DNA of 64,000 nucleotides from positions 6,262,001-6,326,000 of the forward strand of contig NZ_JACHMO010000001.1 of NCBI RefSeq assembly GCF_014205015.1, read 5' to 3'. Position numbers and translations under genes: made by a program. Positions 1 through 11,056 of the stretch are shown here, in pieces. A model generated the notes under the pieces. The model was not told where the DNA came from and searched no databases. It was given only the letters and a program-made list of their open reading frames with translations. The DNA is from Saccharothrix ecbatanensis. GTDB taxonomy: Bacteria; Actinomycetota; Actinomycetes; Mycobacteriales; Pseudonocardiaceae. Numbering within the stretch: position 1 is the first letter of the stretch; the number at the start of each line of letters is the position of its first letter.

Positions 1-2978
1 GCGCTGATCTCCAGCTCCTCCAGCACCGGGCAGTCGACCGCCGAACCGGCCGCCATGGCCAGGTCGACCAGCGCGACGCCGGGCACCACCAGGGCGCCGA
101 GGACGACGTGGTCGGCGATCCACGGCTGCGCGTCGGCCGCGATGCGTCCGGTGAACACCCATTCGTCGCGGTCGGCCACCGACACGGCGGCGGTGAGGAT
201 CGCGTGGTCGAGCCCGATCTGGCCCGCCGCGGCGACGTCCGCCCCGCCGGAGCCCGGCGCCAGCCAGAACCGCTCCCGCTGGAACGCGTACGTGGGCAGT
301 TCGACCTGGGCCGCCTCGGTTCCGGCGTAGTACGCCGTCCAGTCGATGGTGACCCCCGCGGCCCGCGCCTCACCGAGGAAGCGGGCGAACGTCCCGACCT
401 CGTCGTGCTTCGCACGCAGCGCCGGGACCAGCACCACGTCGTCGGTGTCCAGGGTCTGCCGCGCCATCGCGGTCAGCACCGCGTCCGGGCCGAGCTCCAG
501 GAACCTCCTGGCGCCCAACCTGTACAACGTCCGCATGCCGTCGGCGAACCGCACGGCGCGTCGGACGTGCTTCACCCAGTACATCGGGTCGGTGACCTCG
601 TCGGTCACCCGCTCGCCGGTCACGTTCGACACGATCGGGATCTTGGGCTTGGCGAACCGCAGCCCCCGCGCGACCTTGGCGAACTCCAGCAGCATCGGCT
701 CCATCCGCGGCGAGTGGAACGCGTGGGACACCTTGAGCCGGTTGGTCTTCCGGTCCGCGAACTTCGGCAACCACTCCTCGGCGGCGTCGGCGTCACCGGA
801 CACCACCACCGCGCGCGGACCGTTCACCGCCGCGATCTCCAGCCGGCCCTCGAAGCCGGTCAGGGACGCGGCGACCTCCTCCTCGGTCGCCTGCACGGCC
901 ACCATCGCGCCGCCCTCGGGCAGCGCGCCCATCAGCCGGCCACGTGCCACCACCAGCGCGGCGGCGTCCTCCAGCGACAACACCCCGGCCACGTGCGCCG
1001 CGGCGATCTCGCCCACCGAGTGCCCGATCAGGTAGTCCGGCTTCACGCCGAACGACTCGACCAGCCGGAACAGCGCCACCTCGACGGCGAACAACGCCAC
1101 CTGCGTGTACTCGGTGGAGTTCAGCAGCTCCGCCTCGGCGGACCCGGCCTCGGCGCTCATCAGCTCGCGCACCGACCGGCCCACCAGCGGATCCGCCGCC
1201 GCGCACACCTCGTCCAGCGCGTCCGAGAAACGGGGGTACGCCGCCGCGAGGTCCGCGCCCATCCGGGCCCGCTGCGAACCCTGGCCGGTGAACAGCACCG
1301 CCGTCTTGCCGGTGACCGCCCGGCCGTCGGCCGATCCCGGTTCCCCGGTCGTCAGGGCCGTCAACGCGGCCATCAGCTCGTCGCGGTCGGAGGCCGTGAC
1401 CACCGCACGCCGCTCCAGCAGCGCACGCGTGGTCGCCACCGAGTAGCCGATGTCGGCCGGCGTCAGCTCGGGCCGCGCCGCCAGGTGGTCGCGCAACTGC
1501 GTGGCCTGCGCCCGCACGGCCGCCTCGCTGCGCCCGGACACCAGCACCGGGACCACACCGGACGGCCGTCGCGGCGCATCCGGTTCCGCGGTCTCGGCGG
1601 GCGCGGAAGGGGCTTCCTCCAGGATGACGTGCACGTTGGTGCCGCTCACGCCGAACGACGAGATCCCCGCCCGGCGCAGCCTGCCCTCCGACCGCCACGG
1701 CCGCGGCTCCGACAGCAGCGCGACCGCGCCGCGATCCCACTCCACGTTCGGGGACGGTGTGTCCGCGAACAGGGTGGCGGGCAGCGTCTCGTGCCGCATC
1801 GCCAGCACCATCTTGATCAGGCCCGCGACGCCCGCGGCGGCCGACGTGTGGCCGATGTTGGACTTGATCGACCCCAGCCACACCGGGCCGTTCGCCCGGT
1901 CCTGGCCGTAGGTGGCCAGCAGGGCGTGCGCCTCGATCGGGTCGCCGAGCTCCGTTCCGGTGCCGTGGCCCTCCACGGCGTCGACGTCCGCGGCCGACAG
2001 GCCCGAGTTGGCCAGCGCCGCCCGGATCACCCGCTCCTGCGCGGGGCCGCTCGGCGCGGTCAGGCCGTTGCTGGCGCCGTCCTGGTTCACCGCGCTGCCG
2101 CGCACCACGGCCAGCACGGTGTGCCCGTTCTTGCGCGCGTCCGACAGCTTCTCCAGCACGATGACGCCGCAGCCGTCGGCGAACGCGGTGCCGTCGGCGT
2201 CGGCCGAGTACGCCTTGCAGCGGCCGTCCGGCGCCAGCCCGCGCTGCCGGCTGAACTCGACCAGCAGCGTCGGGCTCGACATCACGGTCACTCCGCCGAC
2301 CAGCGCCAGCGAGCACTCACCGGCCCGCAACGCCTGCGAGGCCTGGTGCAGCGCCACCAACGACGACGAGCACGCGGTGTCCACCGTGACCGCCGGGCCT
2401 TCCAACCCGAGCAGGTACGAGATCCGACCGGCCAGGACGCTGGTCAGGATGCCCAGCCGGTAGCCGCCCAGCTCCGGCGGCATGGTGGCGCCGTACTCGG
2501 AGCTGATCGCGCCGCAGAAGACACCGGTGTCGGTGCCGCGCAACGAAGTCGGGTCGATGCCCGCGTGCTCGAACGCCTCCCACGCGCCTTCCAGGATCAG
2601 GCGCTGCTGCGGGTCCATCGCCAGCGCCTCGCGCGGGCCGATGCCGAAGAAGTCGGCGTCGAACTCGGCGACGTCGTCGACGAACCCGCCGGTCCGGCAG
2701 TACGTGGTGCCGGGGTGGGCCGGATCCGGGTGGTACAGCCGCTCGACGTCCCAGCCGCGGTCGGCGGGCAGCGGCACCATCGCGTCACGGCCCTCGGACA
2801 GCAGCTCCCACAGCCGATCCGGCGACGACGCCCCGCCCGGGAACCGGCAGCTCATGCCGACGATCGCCAGCGGCTCGGCCGACTGCGCCCGCAGCTGCGA
2901 GTTGTGCTTGCGCAGCCGTTCGTTCTCCTTGAGCGATTGCCGCAGCGCGTCGATCAGATCGTTCTTGTCGGCGGTCAC
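1..2978 (-). CDS. Modular type I polyketide synthase, KS-AT-DH..., C-terminus outside window
   Basis: Extends a polyketide chain by one unit on an assembly line; cytoplasmic multienzyme. The GTG start at 2978 is followed by a short coiled-coil N-terminal docking segment (about residues 1-33). A ketosynthase comes next, with active-site Cys203 in DTACSSS, then an acyltransferase with GHSVGE and the substrate motif HAFH, the pattern of malonyl-CoA-specific ATs. A dehydratase begins near the left edge and keeps HxxxGxxxxP ([10 protein letters not shown]). The frame is open to base 1, so about 992 residues are visible; KR, ER, ACP and TE status is unknown. It lies 53 bp after the stop of the preceding PKS on the same strand, so the two are probably co-transcribed and joined by docking domains. 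The product cannot be named. Confidence 0.95.
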   Translation of the reverse strand, partial: MTADKNDLIDALRQSLKENERLRKHNSQLRAQSAEPLAIVGMSCRFPGGASSPDRLWELLSEGRDAMVPLPADRGWDVERLYHPDPAHPGTTYCRTGGFVDDVAEFDADFFGIGPREALAMDPQQRLILEGAWEAFEHAGIDPTSLRGTDTGVFCGAISSEYGATMPPELGGYRLGILTSVLAGRISYLLGLEGPAVTVDTACSSSLVALHQASQALRAGECSLALVGGVTVMSSPTLLVEFSRQRGLAPDGRCKAYSADADGTAFADGCGVIVLEKLSDARKNGHTVLAVVRGSAVNQDGASNGLTAPSGPAQERVIRAALANSGLSAADVDAVEGHGTGTELGDPIEAHALLATYGQDRANGPVWLGSIKSNIGHTSAAAGVAGLIKMVLAMRHETLPATLFADTPSPNVEWDRGAVALLSEPRPWRSEGRLRRAGISSFGVSGTNVHVILEEAPSAPAETAEPDAPRRPSGVVPVLVSGRSEAAVRAQATQLRDHLAARPELTPADIGYSVATTRALLERRAVVTASDRDELMAALTALTTGEPGSADGRAVTGKTAVLFTGQGSQRARMGADLAAAYPRFSDALDEVCAAADPLVGRSVRELMSAEAGSAEAELLNSTEYTQVALFAVEVALFRLVESFGVKPDYLIGHSVGEIAAAHVAGVLSLEDAAALVVARGRLMGALPEGGAMVAVQATEEEVAASLTGFEGRLEIAAVNGPRAVVVSGDADAAEEWLPKFADRKTNRLKVSHAFHSPRMEPMLLEFAKVARGLRFAKPKIPIVSNVTGERVTDEVTDPMYWVKHVRRAVRFADGMRTLYRLGARRFLELGPDAVLTAMARQTLDTDDVVLVPALRAKHDEVGTFARFLGEARAAGVTIDWTAYYAGTEAAQVELPTYAFQRERFWLAPGSGGADVAAAGQIGLDHAILTAAVSVADRDEWVFTGRIAADAQPWIADHVVLGALVVPGVALVDLAMAAGSAVDCPVLEELEIS

Positions 2979-3031
2979 GCCCGGTCCTTCCTGTCCATGC
3001 GGTGGTCTGCACGTGTGTCGTCGTTACGCAC

Positions 3032-6000
3032 TTACAGGTCCCCTCGGGCCATGCGGATCAGCGCTTCGGCGTCGAGGTCGTCGATCGCGCCTTCGTCGTC
3101 GTCCTCGGTCTGCTCCTCCGGCGCGTCGCCGCGCGCCAGGTCGAGCAACGCGTCCAGCAACTGCGCGCGGCGCAGGCGTTCGATCGGGATCGACGCGAGG
3201 ACCGCGCGGATCCGGGCGGTGTCGTCCTCCGCCGCGCCGCCGGTCGTGACCTCCGGTTCGACGGATTCGAGCAGGTACGCGGCCACCGCCGCCGTGGTCG
3301 GGTGGTCGAAGACCAGGGTGGCGGGCAACCGCAGCGCGGTGATCTTGCCGAGCCGGTTCCGCAGGCCGACGCTGGCGAGCGAGTCGAAGCCCATGTCCTT
3401 GAACGCCCGGTCGGGGTCGATCGCCGCCCCCGACTCGTGTCCCAGCACGGCCGCGACCTGTGCCTGCACCAGTTCCAGGACCACCGACTCGCGCTCGTCC
3501 TCGGGGACGCCGGCCAGCCGCTGGGCGAGCGAACCGCCCGCGGGCTCCGCCGCCTGTGCCGGGACCTTCACGAGTCCGCGCAGCAACGCGGGCAGCGATC
3601 CGGCCCGTGCCTGCGCCCGCAGCGCCGGCATGTCCAGCTGCACCGGAGCCAGCAGCGCGTCGTCCAGGCCCAGCGAGTAGTCGAAGAGGTCCAGGCCCCG
3701 GTCGACCGCCAGCAGGGCCACACCGGCACTTTCGATGCGGGCCACGTTGGTGTTGTCGAGCCGGCCCGCCATGCCGACGCCGTCGGCCCACACGCCCCAG
3801 GCCAGGGACGTGGCAGGCACTCCGGCGGCGCGCAGGCGCTGGGCCATCGCGTCGAGACCGCCGTTCGCGGCGGCGTAGCAGGACTGCCCCTGGTTGCCGA
3901 ACAGCGAGGCGCCCGAGGAGAACAGCACGAACGCCGACAGGTCCAGGTCCGCGGTGAGCTCGTGCAGCTGCCAGGCGGCGTCGACCTTGGGCCGCATGAC
4001 CCGTGCGAGCTGGTCCGGGGTGACCGATTCGATCACGCCGTCGGCGAGCACGCCGGCCGTGTGCACGACCGCCGTGAGCGGGACGTCCAGCGAATCCAGC
4101 AGGGCGGCGACCTGATCGCGGTCGGCGATGTCGCAGGCCTCGATCCGCACGTTCGCGCCGAGTCCGGTCAGCTCGGCCGCCAGCTCGGACGCGCCTTCTG
4201 CCGCGGGACCGCGACGGCTGACCAGCACGAGGTTCCGGACACCGTGCCGCGAGGCCAAGTGCCGGGCGAAGACCACACCCAGGCCGCCGGTGCCACCGGT
4301 GACCAGCACGGTGCCGTCCGGGTCGATCGAACGCATCGCGTCCGCGGCGACCGCGGGCACGCGTGCCAGTCGCGGCGCCGAGACCTGACCCGCCCGCACC
4401 GCCAGCTGCGGTTCGTCGGCGGCCAGCAGGGCGTTCCACGGAACTTCGGCGCTGTCGTCGTCCAGGTCCACGAGCACGATCCGGCCCGGGTGCTCGGACT
4501 GGACGCTGCGCGCGAGACCCCACGCCGCGGCCTGGGCGATGTCGGGGGTTTCGCCCTCCAACGCCACCGCGCCGCGGGTGACCGCCACCAACCGGGTCTC
4601 GGTCAGGCGTTCGGCGGCCAGCCAGCGCTGGATCGTGGCGAGCATCTGCTCGGCGGCTTCGAGGGCCATCGCGGCCGGCGTGCCCGCGGTGACGTTCGCG
4701 GCGATCCGGGCCACGATCGCGGCCGGGGCCGCGCCGTCCTCGGCGACCGCCTGCTCCAACGCGTCCAGACCTTCTGCGCCCAAACCTTCGACGTCCCAGC
4801 CGATGCGGGCCAGCCGGGCGGGTTCCGCCTGTCCGAGCTGCACCGGCACCCACTCGACCCCGTACAGCGAGTCGGGTCCACCGCCGCGCACGCGTTCGAG
4901 CTGTGCCGGGTCCACCGTCCGGTAGACCAGGCCGCTGATGCTCATCACCGGCGCGCCGGCGTCGTCGGCCATGTCGACGTGCAGGCCGGTGTCGGCGGAG
5001 CTGACGATCCGCACGCGGGCCGACTTCACCCGTCGTCCCGGGCGCACCCCGGACCACGTGAACGGCATCTCGAACGGCGCGTTCGGGTCCTTGCCGATCA
5101 GCGCGCCTTGGAGCGCGGCGTCGAACAGGGCCGGGTGCAGCACGAAACCGTCGTCGTCGGCGTCGTCGGGCAGGGCCACCTCGGTGTAGAGCTCGGCGCC
5201 CACGCGCCACGCGGCCCGGATGCCCTTGAACAGCGGCCCGTAGTCCAGGCCCGCCAACTCCATGCGCGCGTAGAGGCCGTCCACGGCGATCGGCTCGGCG
5301 CCCGCCGGCGGCCACTGCACCGGCATCCTTGCCACGGCAGCGGATTCGGCGACCAGCCAGCCTCGGGCGTGGCAGATCGCTTCGGGCTGCTCGTCGTCCG
5401 GACCGGCGTTCGGGGTCGAGTACACCGCGACCTCGCGGCGACCGTCCTGCGGTACGCCGACCGTCACCTGGACCCGGCAGCCCAGCTCGTCGTCGAGGAC
5501 GAGCGGAGCCTCCAGCACCAGCTCGTCCAGGATGCCGAAGCCGACGCCCGCGCCCGCGCTCAGCGCGAGTTCCACCAGCGCGGTCCCCGGTGCGATGGGA
5601 ATGCCGAAGACGACGTGATCACCGGTCCACGGCTGCGTTTCCGGCGAGATCCGGCCGGTGTACACCCACTCGTCCCGGTCACCGATGCGCACGGCCGCGG
5701 CGAGGATCGGGTGATCCACCTTGTGCAGCCCGGCCGCCTCGGCGTCGCCGCCGCCGGTGCCCGGCACCAGCCAGAACCGCTCGCGCTGGAAGGCGTAGGT
5801 CGGCAGGGGCACCGCACGCGCCCCACTGCCCGCGTAGACGACCGACCAGTCCACCGCCACACCGGTGACGTGGGCCTCGGCCAGCGACAGCGCGAACCGC
5901 TCGAAACCACCCTCGTCACGCCGCAACGACCCGACGACGCCGACCTGGGACGCGGCGCCGTGATCGGCGACCGTGCCCTCCACGGCCATGGTCAACACCG

Positions 6001-8530
6001 GGTGCGGCGACACCTCCACGAAGCACTCGGCGCCGTCGTCGATCAACGCCCGGATGGCCGGCTCGAAACCGACCCGCCCGCGCAGGTTCCGGTACCAGTA
6101 CCCGGCGTCGAGCGTGGCCGTGTCGACGAACGCGCCAACGGCCGTCGAGTAGAACGGGATCGAGCCGGACTTCGGCGTGACCGGGCCCAGCACCTGTGCC
6201 AGCTCGGCCTGGATGATCTCCACCTGCGCCGAGTGCGACGCGTAGTCCACCGCGATCTTCCGAGCCCGGACGCCGTCCCGCTCGCACGCCGCGATCAACT
6301 CGTCCAGCGCGCCCGGCTCACCGGACACCACCACGGCCGCCGGACCGTTCACGGCGGCGACGGACACCCGTCCGTCGTACTGCGCGATCAGCTCCTCGAC
6401 CGTCCCGACGGGCGCGGGGACCGACACCATGCCGCCCAGCCCGGCGAGCCGTTCCGCGATGGCCCGCGACCGCAGCGCCGCCACCCGCGCGCCGTCCGCC
6501 AGCGACAGACCACCGGCCACCACCGCGGCGGCGATCTCGCCCTGCGAGTGGCCCACGACCGCGACCGGCTCCACGCCGTAGGACCGCCACAACGCGGCAA
6601 GGCCCACCATCACCCCGAACAACGCGGGCTGCACCACGTCCACGCGCTCCAACGACGGCGCGCCCTCCACGCCGCGCAGCACGTCCTCGAGCCGCCAGTC
6701 CACGAACTCGCCCAGCGCGTCACCACAGGCCGCGATCTCCCGGGCGAACACGTCGGACGAAGCCAGCAGCTCGACCGCCATGCCCTGCCACTGCGCGCCC
6801 TGGCCCGGGAACACGAACACGGGACGCGCGCCGGTGGCGAGCACCTGGCCTTCGACCACGGTGTCCGACGGCTCGGCCGCGCTCAGCGTGGACAGCCCCG
6901 CCAGCAGCGACTCACGATCGGACGCCACCACCACGGCCCGCTGGTCCAGCTGGTCCCGGGTCGTCACCGAGGAGAACCCCAGGTCGACCACGGTCAGCTC
7001 CGGACGCGCCAGCACACTGGCCCGCAACCGCTCGGCCTGGGCGCGCAACGCCGCCGCTCCACGACCGGACAACAGGACCGGGACCGCCGGGGGAACCGCC
7101 ACCGGGGTCGTCCCGACCGTCTCGGGAAGCACGTCGAACGGCGCTTCCTCCAGGATCACGTGCGAGTTGGTGCCGCTGACCCCGAACGAGGACACGCCCG
7201 CCCGGCGCGGGTGGCCGTTCGTCTTCCACGGCCGTGCCTCGGTCAGCAGCCGGACCTCGCCGGACTCCCAGTCCACGTGCGGCGACGGCGCGTCCACGTG
7301 GAGGGTCGCGGGCAGGGTCTCGTTGCGCAGCGCCTGCACCATCTTGATCACGCTGGCGACACCGGCCGCCGTGGAGCTGTGCCCGATGTTCGACTTGACC
7401 GAACCCAGCCACAGCGGACCGTGCTTGCGTTCCTGGCCGTAGGTGGCGAGCAGGGCCTGGACCTCGATCGGGTCACCCAGCTTGGTGCCCGTGCCGTGAC
7501 CCTCGACGACGTCCACGTCCGCCGCCGTCAGGCCGGCGTTGGCCAGGGCCTGTCGGATCACCCGCTCCTGCGACGGGCCGTTCGGCGCCGTCAGGCCGTT
7601 GCTGGCTCCGTCCTGGTTGACCGCGCTGCCGCGGACCACCGCGAGCACCCGGTGCCCGTTACGGCGGGCGTCCGAAAGGCGCTCCAGCACGATCAGGCCC
7701 GCGCCGTCGGAGAAACCGGTGCCGTCGGCGGCGGCGGCGTAGGACTTGCACCGGCCGTCCGCGGACAGTCCGCGCTGCCGGCTGAAGTCGATGAAGAGGG
7801 TCGGGCCCGCCAGCACCGTCACACCGCCGACCAGGGCCAGGGAGCATTCACCGGTGCGCAGTGACTGCGCGGCCATGTGCAGGGCCACCAACGACGCCGA
7901 GCACGCCGTGTCCACCGACACCGAGGGGCCTTCGAGCCCGAACGTGTAGGAGATCCGGCCCGACACCACGCTGGTCGTGCCGCCGGTCAGGCGCAGTCCC
8001 TCGATCTGCGGCGCTCCACCGGCCGGGATGGGCGCGTAGTCCGACGGGCCGACACCGCAGTACACGCCGGTGTCACTGCCGCGTAACGAGGTCGGCGTGA
8101 TGCCCGCGTCCTCCAACGCCTCCCATGCCAGCTCCAGCAGCAGCCGCTGCTGGGGGTCCATGGACAGCGCCTCGCGCGGGCTGATCCCGAAGAAGTCCGC
8201 GTCGAACGTCGTTGCGCCGGCAACGAACCCGCCGGCACGCGTGTAAGTCGTGCCGAGCCTGTCCGGGTCCGGGTCGTAGAGCCGTTCCAGGTCCCAACCG
8301 CGGTCGGTGGGTAAGCCGGAAATCGCGTCACGGCCCTCGGCGACCAGGTCCCACAGTTCGTCCGGTGAGTTCGCGCCGGCGTAGCGGCAGCTCATGCCGA
8401 CCACCGCGAGCGGCTCGGTGACGCGTTCGTCGATCTCCCGCAGGCGGGTCTGGGCGGCGTTGAGTTCGGCTGCGGTCTGCTTGAGGTAACGGACGAGCTT
8501 GTCCTGCTGATCGGTGGTAAGTGCCGTCAT
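3032..8530 (-). CDS. Modular type I polyketide synthase, one module KS-AT-DH-KR-ACP
   Basis: Single complete extension module of 1832 residues. In order: N-terminal docking helix (1-36); KS (about 38-460) with Cys210, His345 and His384; AT (about 570-880) with GHSQGE (Ser662) and YASH (763-766), the pattern for methylmalonyl-CoA; DH (about 935-1205) with His972 in HxxxGxxxxP and Asp1137 in LFDAALQ; KR (about 1225-1590) with GGTGGLG at 1412 and Tyr1552; ACP with Ser1717 in GFDSL; and an acidic C-terminal docking tail. No ER domain fits, so the expected unit is an alpha-methyl, alpha-beta unsaturated one. The KR has LAD where B-type KRs have LDD, so stereotype is tentative. The ATG at 8530 is preceded by AGGAAAAGG. 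It acts before the PKS at 2978. Confidence 0.97.
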   Translation of the reverse strand: MTALTTDQQDKLVRYLKQTAAELNAAQTRLREIDERVTEPLAVVGMSCRYAGANSPDELWDLVAEGRDAISGLPTDRGWDLERLYDPDPDRLGTTYTRAGGFVAGATTFDADFFGISPREALSMDPQQRLLLELAWEALEDAGITPTSLRGSDTGVYCGVGPSDYAPIPAGGAPQIEGLRLTGGTTSVVSGRISYTFGLEGPSVSVDTACSASLVALHMAAQSLRTGECSLALVGGVTVLAGPTLFIDFSRQRGLSADGRCKSYAAAADGTGFSDGAGLIVLERLSDARRNGHRVLAVVRGSAVNQDGASNGLTAPNGPSQERVIRQALANAGLTAADVDVVEGHGTGTKLGDPIEVQALLATYGQERKHGPLWLGSVKSNIGHSSTAAGVASVIKMVQALRNETLPATLHVDAPSPHVDWESGEVRLLTEARPWKTNGHPRRAGVSSFGVSGTNSHVILEEAPFDVLPETVGTTPVAVPPAVPVLLSGRGAAALRAQAERLRASVLARPELTVVDLGFSSVTTRDQLDQRAVVVASDRESLLAGLSTLSAAEPSDTVVEGQVLATGARPVFVFPGQGAQWQGMAVELLASSDVFAREIAACGDALGEFVDWRLEDVLRGVEGAPSLERVDVVQPALFGVMVGLAALWRSYGVEPVAVVGHSQGEIAAAVVAGGLSLADGARVAALRSRAIAERLAGLGGMVSVPAPVGTVEELIAQYDGRVSVAAVNGPAAVVVSGEPGALDELIAACERDGVRARKIAVDYASHSAQVEIIQAELAQVLGPVTPKSGSIPFYSTAVGAFVDTATLDAGYWYRNLRGRVGFEPAIRALIDDGAECFVEVSPHPVLTMAVEGTVADHGAASQVGVVGSLRRDEGGFERFALSLAEAHVTGVAVDWSVVYAGSGARAVPLPTYAFQRERFWLVPGTGGGDAEAAGLHKVDHPILAAAVRIGDRDEWVYTGRISPETQPWTGDHVVFGIPIAPGTALVELALSAGAGVGFGILDELVLEAPLVLDDELGCRVQVTVGVPQDGRREVAVYSTPNAGPDDEQPEAICHARGWLVAESAAVARMPVQWPPAGAEPIAVDGLYARMELAGLDYGPLFKGIRAAWRVGAELYTEVALPDDADDDGFVLHPALFDAALQGALIGKDPNAPFEMPFTWSGVRPGRRVKSARVRIVSSADTGLHVDMADDAGAPVMSISGLVYRTVDPAQLERVRGGGPDSLYGVEWVPVQLGQAEPARLARIGWDVEGLGAEGLDALEQAVAEDGAAPAAIVARIAANVTAGTPAAMALEAAEQMLATIQRWLAAERLTETRLVAVTRGAVALEGETPDIAQAAAWGLARSVQSEHPGRIVLVDLDDDSAEVPWNALLAADEPQLAVRAGQVSAPRLARVPAVAADAMRSIDPDGTVLVTGGTGGLGVVFARHLASRHGVRNLVLVSRRGPAAEGASELAAELTGLGANVRIEACDIADRDQVAALLDSLDVPLTAVVHTAGVLADGVIESVTPDQLARVMRPKVDAAWQLHELTADLDLSAFVLFSSGASLFGNQGQSCYAAANGGLDAMAQRLRAAGVPATSLAWGVWADGVGMAGRLDNTNVARIESAGVALLAVDRGLDLFDYSLGLDDALLAPVQLDMPALRAQARAGSLPALLRGLVKVPAQAAEPAGGSLAQRLAGVPEDERESVVLELVQAQVAAVLGHESGAAIDPDRAFKDMGFDSLASVGLRNRLGKITALRLPATLVFDHPTTAAVAAYLLESVEPEVTTGGAAEDDTARIRAVLASIPIERLRRAQLLDALLDLARGDAPEEQTEDDDEGAIDDLDAEALIRMARGDL

Positions 8531-8850
8531 ATCCTTTTCCTCACACCTCGCCGAACTCGCTTCGTGATCCCGAAGACGTGTCCGCGGTCGCTGTGGCCCG
8601 AACTGCTCTTCACCTCGTCGGTGCCGACGGAAGTGACGCCCCCAGCGCCTTCCCCCGGCTCATCGTGCGCGTACGGCCACCGGCCCCGGCGGTACCGCGA
8701 TCCCCCTGCTCCGACCACCGCCGCCCGCCACCGAACAGGTAGTCCGACAACGGCGATGCGGGCAGAACACGCACGTCCGCGTACGACTCAGGACGTCGAC
8801 TGAATCGGGGCGCGCGGTGGTGAAACGGTACGACGGAGCGGCCGACAACG

Positions 8851-8867
8851 TATGGCACATGGCCATA
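8851..8867. promoter_or_regulatory. Inverted repeat upstream of the PKS genes
   Basis: Perfect 6-bp arms TATGGC/GCCATA around a 5-bp spacer, about 320 bp upstream of the PKS start at 8530. The symmetry and AT-richer setting suit a dimeric repressor or activator, but no cognate regulator lies beside it. Confidence 0.35.
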
Positions 8868-9039
8868 TTCGCACGAGGCCCATCAGGAAACGGGCGTCAC
8901 TTGACAGGAAGTGGACGGGCGTCGAGGTGCGATCTACCGCCGGTGACGAGGGTGAATTCCCAGGTGAGCCCGGATCAAAACGGCGGAAGTGCGGTTATAG
9001 GGAAAAAGTATGAGGGGATCCGTCCACATGCGCCTGCAC

Positions 9040-9055
9040 GGTGACGGCTGTCACC
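9040..9055. promoter_or_regulatory. Inverted repeat GGTGAC-N4-GTCACC
   Basis: Perfect 6-bp arms with a 4-bp spacer in the PKS/pst intergenic region. It may be an operator, or part of a weak transcript-end hairpin for the leftward pstB message; nothing decides between them. Confidence 0.3.
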
Positions 9056-9116
9056 ATCGACCCGTCGGGCGCACGTGCCGGACCACGGTGTGCGACTGGT
9101 TCCGTTGCACAGCACC

Positions 9117-9134
9117 ATTCACCGCGAGTTCACC
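9117..9134 (+). promoter_or_regulatory. PHO-box-like direct repeat
   Basis: ATTCACC and GTTCACC begin exactly 11 bp apart, separated by GCGA. The Streptomyces PhoP site (PHO box) is built from 7-bp GTTCACC units repeated every 11 bp. Only two units are visible. The site lies between pstB and the PKS genes, with no plus-strand gene to serve. If PhoP binds here it could act on the leftward PKS promoter. Confidence 0.4.
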
Positions 9135-9203
9135 CGCGCAGCGCCGGTACCTGGCGCCACGTTCCGATCGCACCGTTATGGACGATGGCGCACGTAGCGG
9201 TCA

Positions 9204-9231
9204 ACCGTATCTTCACTCGGGTTTACCGTAT
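9204..9231. promoter_or_regulatory. Direct repeat ACCGTAT with 21-bp period
   Basis: Two copies of ACCGTAT at 9204 and 9225, two helical turns apart, each followed by TTCAC within a few bases. Direct heptamers in phase are typical of SARP or OmpR-type activators, but no such gene is in the window. Possible site only. Confidence 0.25.
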
Positions 9232-9276
9232 TCACGAATCCGATCCGGGCCACCGGAAAACCTATCACCGCAGGTT

Positions 9277-10074
9277 CTAGCCGAAACGCCCGTGCACGTA
9301 GTCGGAGGTGCGGGAGTCGGTCGGCGAGTCGAAGATTGTCGTTGTCGGACCCGCTTCCACGATCAAGCCCGGGGTGCCCTGCTCCGCCAGGAAGAAGGCG
9401 CACTGCTGCGACACCCGTGCCGCCTGCTGCATGTTGTGCGTGACGATCACGATCGTCACCTCGTGCGCCAACTCGGCGATGGTCTCCTCGATCCGCCGGG
9501 TCGACGTCGGGTCGAGGGCGGAGCACGGCTCGTCCATCAGCAGGACCTTCGGGCGCACCGCCAACGAGCGCGCGATGCACAGCCGCTGCTGCTGACCACC
9601 CGACAGGGCGCCGCCGGGCTGGCGCAGCCGGTCCTTGACCTCCGGCCACAGGCCCGCCTTGGTCAGGCACTCCCGGACCAGGTCGTCCTTCTCCGACCGC
9701 CTCGCCCGCACGCCGGTCAGCTTCAGGCCCGCCACCACGTTGTCGTAGATCGACATCGCCGGGAACGGGTTCGGCTTCTGGAACACCATGCCGATCTGCT
9801 TGCGCGCGTCGGTGAGCTTGCGCCCCGGGTCGTACACGTCCTGCCCGGACAGCAGCACCTCGCCCGCCAGCGACGCGCCGGGCACGAGTTCGTGCATCCG
9901 GTTGAGGATTCGCAGGAACGTCGACTTGCCGCAGCCCGAGGGACCGATCAGCGCGGTGACGGTGCCGGCCGGCATGACCAGTGAGACCCGGTCCAGGACT
10001 TTGCGGGCGCCGAACCAGGCCGAGATCGACCGGGCGTCCAAGCTTGCCAACGTCGGGGGCATGGTGAGCGTCAT
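9277..10074 (-). CDS. pstB: Phosphate-type ABC transporter ATP-binding protein PstB
   Basis: ATPase that powers a Pst-type importer at the inner face of the membrane, 265 residues, the usual PstB length. Visible motifs are Walker [10 protein letters not shown], the PstB-typical [10 protein letters not shown] stretch around the Q-loop, signature LSGGQQQR, Walker B VLLMDEP with CSALDP, and the switch His in VTHNM. The ATG at 10074 has GGAG about 9 bases upstream. It is the last gene of the minus-strand cluster that begins with pstC at 23227, separated from pstA by eight genes for surface proteins. That is an unusual arrangement, since pstB normally follows pstA. No phoU is present in the window. 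Confidence 0.93.
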   Translation of the reverse strand: MTLTMPPTLASLDARSISAWFGARKVLDRVSLVMPAGTVTALIGPSGCGKSTFLRILNRMHELVPGASLAGEVLLSGQDVYDPGRKLTDARKQIGMVFQKPNPFPAMSIYDNVVAGLKLTGVRARRSEKDDLVRECLTKAGLWPEVKDRLRQPGGALSGGQQQRLCIARSLAVRPKVLLMDEPCSALDPTSTRRIEETIAELAHEVTIVIVTHNMQQAARVSQQCAFFLAEQGTPGLIVEAGPTTTIFDSPTDSRTSDYVHGRFG

Positions 10075-10090
10075 CGGGTTCTCCGTCGGA

Positions 10091-11056
10091 TCAGATCAGG
10101 TTGGGCAGCAGGGCGGCGGTCTGGTCGGCGAGAGTCACGCCGAGCGCTCCCAGCAGCGGCACGCCGGTCACCCACGCGTGCCAGCGGCCGATCCGCTGGT
10201 GCAGGTACACCACGCCGAACGCGGCCACGGCGAGGATCAGCGCCCACAGCGCCACCGGCACCAGCGCGCCCGCGTCGCCGGCCATGACCCGCTCCTGGTC
10301 CGGCACCGCGAACTCGGGCAGCACACCCGACGTCGGCCGCACGTCGGACGTCAACTTCGCGTCCACGCGCAGGACGTCGGATGGCAGGAAGAACGGACCG
10401 TCGGCGGTGACGAGGGTCAGCCCGCCCTTGCCGGCGGCGGGGGTGTGGCGTTGCGGGTCGCCCGCCCGGCGCACACCCTGCACCTGGTAAAGGTGCTCGC
10501 CCTGGCCGGTCGTGACGGTGATCCGGTCACCGGGCACCAAGCGGTCGACGCGCGCGAACGGCCCGCCGTAGCCCGCACGCCGGCCGAGGATCACCGACGC
10601 GCCCGCCTGGCCCGGCATCGGCGAGTCGCGCAGGTGGCCGGGACCTGATCTCAGCGCGCCCGACGACGTGCCCTCCCCCACCACCTCGCGCACGCCGAGT
10701 CGCGGGATCTCCAGGATCGCGATGGGCGTGCCGGTCGGGACCAGCCGGCCGCCGTCGTCCACCGCCGCCACGGGAGCGGTGGCGTTGGCCAGGAGGCCGC
10801 GCAGCTCGTCGTAGGCGCGGGCTTGGTCGCGGTTGTGCTTGAGCGCGCCGATCACGGCGAACTGGAACACGAAGCACAGCAGCAGCGCGCCGAAGATCGC
10901 CAGCATCTGGCCCGCGGGACGCAGCACCGACCGTGCGGGCGCCACCTGCACCACCGGCGCCTCCGGCACTGCCTGCACTACCTGCGCCACCGACGCCTCC
11001 GGTGCGGACTCCGTGTGCGCCTGAGGGGACGCCGGAGGCGCCGGTGGGGCGGTCAC
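10091..11056 (-). CDS. Sortase-fold membrane protein lacking the catalytic His and Cys
   Basis: 321 residues: Ala/Pro-rich cytoplasmic N-terminus, one membrane segment (about 50-70), an extracytoplasmic sortase domain similar to actinobacterial class E enzymes (about 110-240), then two further membrane segments at the C-terminus. Family landmarks are kept ([37 protein letters not shown]). Where sortases have AGHR this protein reads LGRR (Arg159 for the catalytic His), and where they have TLxTC it reads TLVTA (Ala218 for the nucleophilic Cys). It therefore should not catalyse transpeptidation. I infer a scaffolding or substrate-holding role for the LASTG protein encoded just upstream. The GTG start overlaps that gene's stop (GTGA). 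Longer upstream readings are His-rich shadows of the Thr repeats. Confidence 0.85.
   Translation of the reverse strand: MTAPPAPPASPQAHTESAPEASVAQVVQAVPEAPVVQVAPARSVLRPAGQMLAIFGALLLCFVFQFAVIGALKHNRDQARAYDELRGLLANATAPVAAVDDGGRLVPTGTPIAILEIPRLGVREVVGEGTSSGALRSGPGHLRDSPMPGQAGASVILGRRAGYGGPFARVDRLVPGDRITVTTGQGEHLYQVQGVRRAGDPQRHTPAAGKGGLTLVTADGPFFLPSDVLRVDAKLTSDVRPTSGVLPEFAVPDQERVMAGDAGALVPVALWALILAVAAFGVVYLHQRIGRWHAWVTGVPLLGALGVTLADQTAALLPNLI

Larger units (their letters stand above)
8531..9276. other. Gene-free interval between the PKS genes and the pst-WxL cluster
   Basis: About 750 bp with no convincing gene in any frame; short open frames have unlike composition and no recognisable domain. 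It must carry the promoter of the leftward PKS genes and the 3' end signals of the pstB transcript. It is somewhat less GC-rich than its surroundings between 8830 and 9260. It holds several repeat elements entered separately: inverted repeats at 8851-8867 and 9040-9055, a PHO-box-like direct repeat at 9117-9134 and a 21-bp-spaced direct repeat at 9204-9231. Confidence 0.7.

Noticed and set aside
108..7864. Very long plus-strand open frames across the PKS region
   Set aside because: They are antisense to the PKS genes, Arg/His/Gly-rich, and have no domains; they arise from the high third-position GC of the real minus-strand genes.
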